DNA from: DATJLY01 sp963773665
GTDB lineage: Bacteria > Pseudomonadota > Alphaproteobacteria > ATCC43930 > CGMCC-115725
DNA length: 64,000 nt
NCBI GenBank assembly: GCA_963773665.1
Contig: CAVZBZ010000001.1
Coordinates: forward strand, 558,001-622,000
Direction: 5' to 3'
The position numbers were made by a program, and so were the translations under genes. Position 1 is the first letter of the stretch. Each line of letters begins with the position of its first letter. Positions 61,279 through 64,000 of the stretch are shown here, piece after piece. The notes beneath the pieces were generated by a model. It saw only the letters and a list, made by a program, of their open reading frames with translations. It ran no database searches and was not told the origin of the DNA.

Positions 61279-62290
61279 TCAACTGCCGCTCTCGGCCGGC
61301 GCCCGGCCGAGGCCCAACCGCGCCAGCGCCAGCCGGCACGGCCACAGATACATGCGCCCGACCGTATGCCACGCCCCGTCCGTCCCGTCGCCGAGCCCGA
61401 GCCGGAATTGCTCTTGCGATCCAGGCGCGTAGAGCGTGCCGAACAGCCGGTCCCAAACCGCCAGGTCGAAGCCGCGGTTGCGCCCGAAATGACGCGGCTC
61501 GCAGTCTGTGATGGATCTGGTGGTGCGCCGGGCTGATGAGCCAGCGGTTGAGGCGGGCCCCGAACGAGATCCAGACCTGGAAATGACGCAGGTTGGCGAT
61601 CGCGTTGAAACACAGCATCAGCACGTGCGCGCCCAAAAAGCTGTAGAAACCGATCTCGCCCGCGGCAAAGTACCAGAGAACGCCGCTCACGCCGCCGGTG
61701 ACGAGGTTGGGAATGGCCGCCATGACGAACAGTTCGACCGGATGAGCGCGGAAATTGGTGAACGGCGTCAGCACCTCGGCGGAATGATGCAGCTTGTGGA
61801 ACTGCCACAAGAGCGGCACGTCGTGCATCAGGCTGTGCGCGGCATAGCGGCCGAAATCGTAGGCGACGAAGAACAGCACCGTGTAGAGCACGCGCCACGC
61901 CGCAAGTCCCAGTGACGGCGCCGCCGCGGGGCCGAGCCCCGCCTCGAGGCCGCGCTCGATCGCGCCCGCGACCCACCCGCCCGAGAAGATGAGGGGCGCC
62001 ACGATGAGCGGATAGAACACCGCATTGATGAGGTAATAGGCGTAATCGGCCTGCGCCGAGGGATGCGCCCAGATGCGCCGCGAGAAGTTCTGGCGGAAGA
62101 ACGCGCCGAGCGTCGGCAATCCGCCGCCGCGCGCCAGCCAGAACCCGATGAGCGCCACCGCGAACGCGCTCGCGAGATAGGGCCACCAGAACACCGAGCC
62201 CTGGAACGCGAACTGGATCCAGGGATCGATCAGGAGCGCAAGCGCGCGCCCGGCCGCGTCGGTAATGTGCTGGAGGAGATCGGGGCTCAC
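61279..62290 (-). pseudogene. sterol desaturase / fatty acid hydroxylase family gene with a frameshift
   Basis: GTG 62290 opens a membrane di-iron hydroxylase: several membrane helices, then His boxes 'AAHSLMHDVPLLWQFHKLHH' and 'WLISPAHHQIHH'. Right after the last box (about 61515-61521) the frame shifts. In the alternative frame the family sequence continues as 'EPRHFGRNRGFDLAVWDRLF', then GTLYAPGSQEQFRLGLG, ending at TGA 61279-61281. A 1-bp insertion or 2-bp deletion, or a sequencing error, explains this. All histidines are upstream of the break, but the conserved C-terminal part is lost unless the frame is restored. Confidence 0.75.
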
Positions 62291-62358
62291 GCCGGTATTA
62301 TCGGCAAGCGCGCCGCACTTGTCGATTTGCGCGCGCGCGCCGGATCGGGGATGCCGCC

Positions 62359-62550
62359 ATGCACCGTCGCAGTTTCTTCGCGCTTGCCGCCGCGGGGCTC
62401 GCCGCGCCTGGCGTCCCTGCCGCCGAGCCGGCGGGAAAAAACCCGTTCATCGAGGAGCTGACCTGGATCGAGGTGGCGGACGCGGTCCGCGCAGGAGCCA
62501 CCACGGCGATCCTGCCGACCGGCGGGAGCGAGGAGAACGGGCCTTGTTGA
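62359..62550 (+). pseudogene. creatininase-family gene truncated by an insertion
   Basis: The frame starts at ATG 62359 with a Tat-like signal (MHRRSFFALAAAGLAAPGVP), then 'FIEELTWIEVADAVRAGATT' and AILPTGGSEENGP. This is the N-terminus of creatinine amidohydrolase-type enzymes, where the metal-binding sequence is 'TGSxExxGPH'. Immediately after GP (about 62543) the DNA changes to lower-GC sequence and the frame ends with Cys-stop. The remaining about 200 residues are absent here and may lie beyond the right end of the inserted DNA. Confidence 0.75.
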
Positions 62551-62566
62551 GAACGAAACATAAACA

Positions 62567-62591
62567 TTGACAATTAGTCAACATGTCGACA
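62567..62591. promoter_or_regulatory. two palindromes upstream of the RHH-like gene (candidate operator)
   Basis: TTGACAATTAGTCAA (62567-62581) is a perfect TTGAC-N5-GTCAA palindrome that includes a consensus -35 TTGACA; TGTCGACA (62584-62591) is a second palindrome just downstream. Both lie 15-40 bases before the start of the small DNA-binding protein gene, where an autoregulator would bind. No strong -10 hexamer at 17 bases. Confidence 0.45.
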
Positions 62592-62605
62592 CACTTAAAG
62601 GTGAC

Positions 62606-62782
62606 ATGAGTGATTCGCCTAAGGCACAGAAGGAGCGGGAGCGACAGATCGTCGGCTTCAGTCTTCCGCCGGAACTTGCCCGCGAGGTTAAGCAAGAAGC
62701 AGCGCGACGCGGTCTGTCTCTCCGCAAGCTGTTCGAGGAACTATGGACTCTATACCGAGCACGGCACGAGCAATCCCCATGA
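62606..62782 (+). CDS. small ribbon-helix-helix-like regulator
   Basis: 58 residues from ATG 62606 (AAAGGTG just upstream; ATG 62567 is possible). 'RQIVGFSLPPELAREVKQEA' then 'RRGLSLRKLFEELWTLY' follows the beta-strand/helix/helix plan of ribbon-helix-helix DNA-binding proteins. The stop overlaps the next start by four bases (ATGA). It probably autoregulates the operon through the palindromes upstream. An antitoxin-like origin is possible. Confidence 0.6.
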   Translation: MSDSPKAQKERERQIVGFSLPPELAREVKQEAARRGLSLRKLFEELWTLYRARHEQSP

Positions 62783-64000
62783 TCGCGATCGGCTCCGAAG
62801 CTGAGCTAGTAGCCGTGGCCTACGCGCTTGCAGGGCCGAATGCTGTCTACAGCGCCGCCGAAAGAAAACTCATCGCCAGAACCAAGCCGGTCGATGTGCG
62901 CGTCATAGCGGCGCTGCGGGGATTGATCGAAGCGGGCACCGATCCTTTGGGCGAAACCTTTTGCCAATTGCGATCGGCCGCGGACCGCCGCCTGAGCGGC
63001 GCGGTGTATACGCCCGCAGTCATCATCGACAGCATGGTCCAGTGGTCCTTCGCGCAGGGCGCACCCGCACGCATCATGGACCCCGGCTCCGGCTCCGGCC
63101 GCTTCATCATTGCTGCCGCACGGCGCTTCCCGACCGCTGAACTTGTCGCAACCGACATAGACCCGCTCGCAATTCTGATGTTGCGCGCCAATGCGGCAGT
63201 TCTCGGGCTGACACACCGCCTCACAATTCATTGCAGCGATTACCGCAATCTGACGTTGCCCGCGATCGCAGGCGCGACGTTGTTCCTCGGCAATCCGCCT
63301 TATGTCCGTCACCACGATATCGATCAGAACTGGAAAACGTGGTTCGCCGAGACAGCCGCAGAATACGGCTTCAAGGCGAGCAAGCTTGCGGGCCTCCACA
63401 TCCATTTTTTTCTTAAGACCCGGCAACTTGCCAGAGTGGGCGACCGCGGCGCTTTCATTACGTCCGCAGAATGGCTCGACGTGAATTACGGATCGGTCCT
63501 CCGCAGTATGCTTGCCGATGGATTAGGCGGCGCGGCCCTGCATGTCCTGACGCCAGAGTCCATGCCGTTCGCCGATGCGGCGACAACCGGCGCAATTACA
63601 TGCTTCCATGTCGGGCAGCGTTCCAGGAATTTAGTTATGCGTGCGGTTGACTCCCTTAAGCAGCTTAATGACCTGAGCAACGGCAAGGCCGTCTCCTGGT
63701 CAAAGCTGGAAAAGGCACACCGTTGGACTTCGATCATCAAACCGGCGGCAAAGCCGCCCGCCGGCTACATCGAGCTTGGCGAACTCTGCCGCGTGCATCG
63801 CGGCCAAGTCACGGGTGGCAACGACGTATGGATCGCGGGAGCGTATCCGGGCGAATTGCCGGAGGAGTTCCTGTTTCCAGCCGTCACTAAGGCCCGCGAG
63901 CTTCTGAGCGCAGGAATGATACTCCGATCCGCTGATCGCTTGCGACGCGTCATCGACCTACCGGTTGACATCGACACTCTCGCATCCGAAGACCGTAGAC
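62779..64000 (+). CDS. N6-adenine DNA methyltransferase (Eco57I/type IIG-like), 3' end outside
   Basis: The frame opens at ATG 62779 and is still open at the window end (407 codons). 'SGAVYTPAVIIDSMVQW' (about 73-89) is the region before the SAM site. Motif I is 'RIMDPGSGSGRFIIAAARRF' (99-118), followed by 'ATDIDPLAILMLRANA'. The catalytic motif IV 'LFLGNPPYVRHHD' has NPPY at 172-175. 'GAFITSAEWLDVNYGSVLRS' resembles motif VI-VIII of Eco57I-type enzymes. Probably part of a restriction-modification or phage-defence system; whether a nuclease domain is fused C-terminally cannot be seen. Coupled to the RHH-like gene. Confidence 0.85.
   Translation, partial: MIAIGSEAELVAVAYALAGPNAVYSAAERKLIARTKPVDVRVIAALRGLIEAGTDPLGETFCQLRSAADRRLSGAVYTPAVIIDSMVQWSFAQGAPARIMDPGSGSGRFIIAAARRFPTAELVATDIDPLAILMLRANAAVLGLTHRLTIHCSDYRNLTLPAIAGATLFLGNPPYVRHHDIDQNWKTWFAETAAEYGFKASKLAGLHIHFFLKTRQLARVGDRGAFITSAEWLDVNYGSVLRSMLADGLGGAALHVLTPESMPFADAATTGAITCFHVGQRSRNLVMRAVDSLKQLNDLSNGKAVSWSKLEKAHRWTSIIKPAAKPPAGYIELGELCRVHRGQVTGGNDVWIAGAYPGELPEEFLFPAVTKARELLSAGMILRSADRLRRVIDLPVDIDTLASEDRR

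Overview
The window is a stretch of a high-GC bacterial chromosome, most likely an alphaproteobacterium (Hyphomicrobiales/Rhodospirillales type). The evidence is the gene content (NodT-type outer-membrane factor, TadG-like proteins, YgfZ, DUF3300/DUF2950 pair, TupAB), several small proteins of rhizobial type, and long antisense open frames typical of very GC-rich coding DNA. No species is assigned.

Layout. (1) 1-13.4 kb is an accessory region of lower GC made of decayed and inserted pieces: a DUF433/PIN-like toxin-antitoxin pair cut by the window edge, small rhizobial-type ORFs, a truncated integrase-core transposase, a complete IS5-family element (2640-3491, CTAG flanks), a phage terminase remnant, a Rep-like pseudogene with two in-frame TGA codons, a complete 2,954-bp IS1595-family element that carries four passenger genes and is flanked by an 8-bp duplication, a gene cut by an IS256-family element, and an excisionase/tyrosine-recombinase pair ending beside a tRNA-Thr(GGT). 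(2) 13.5-62.3 kb is core-like: a very large two-partner-secretion adhesin; hydrolase, GST and an outer-membrane efflux factor; a cell-wall amidase; AcuI plus thiolase; dihydroorotase; an overlapping operon of three glycosyltransferases and AsnB; YgfZ; an ABC-F ATPase; an amidase; a selenium locus; a molybdenum hydroxylase subunit, UbiD-like decarboxylase and tungstate uptake genes; a DUF3300/DUF2950 pair; two LLM flavin oxidoreductases; a double cold-shock protein; a type I secretion operon with its probable 895-aa substrate; a membrane protein; two TadG-like proteins; and a frameshifted sterol-desaturase gene. (3) 62.54-64 kb: a creatininase-family gene is cut inside its metal-site motif by foreign DNA that starts with palindromic operator-like sites, a small ribbon-helix-helix-like protein and an overlapping adenine-specific DNA methyltransferase running off the window.

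The most important result is the selenium locus (35.8-37.2 kb): tRNA-Sec, selD overlapping it antisense, and, divergent from selD, a 72-residue SelW-like (Rdx) selenoprotein whose UGA codon lies in a CxxU motif and is followed by a SECIS-like hairpin. Ordinary gene calling would break this gene at the UGA. Second is the passenger-bearing IS1595 element, whose ends and target duplication can be read to the base. Third is the substrate-hlyB-hlyD operon with an internal hairpin and a CtrA-like box.

Starts are chosen by Shine-Dalgarno match and overlap with neighbours. Functions are assigned from motifs visible in the translations, without database searches.
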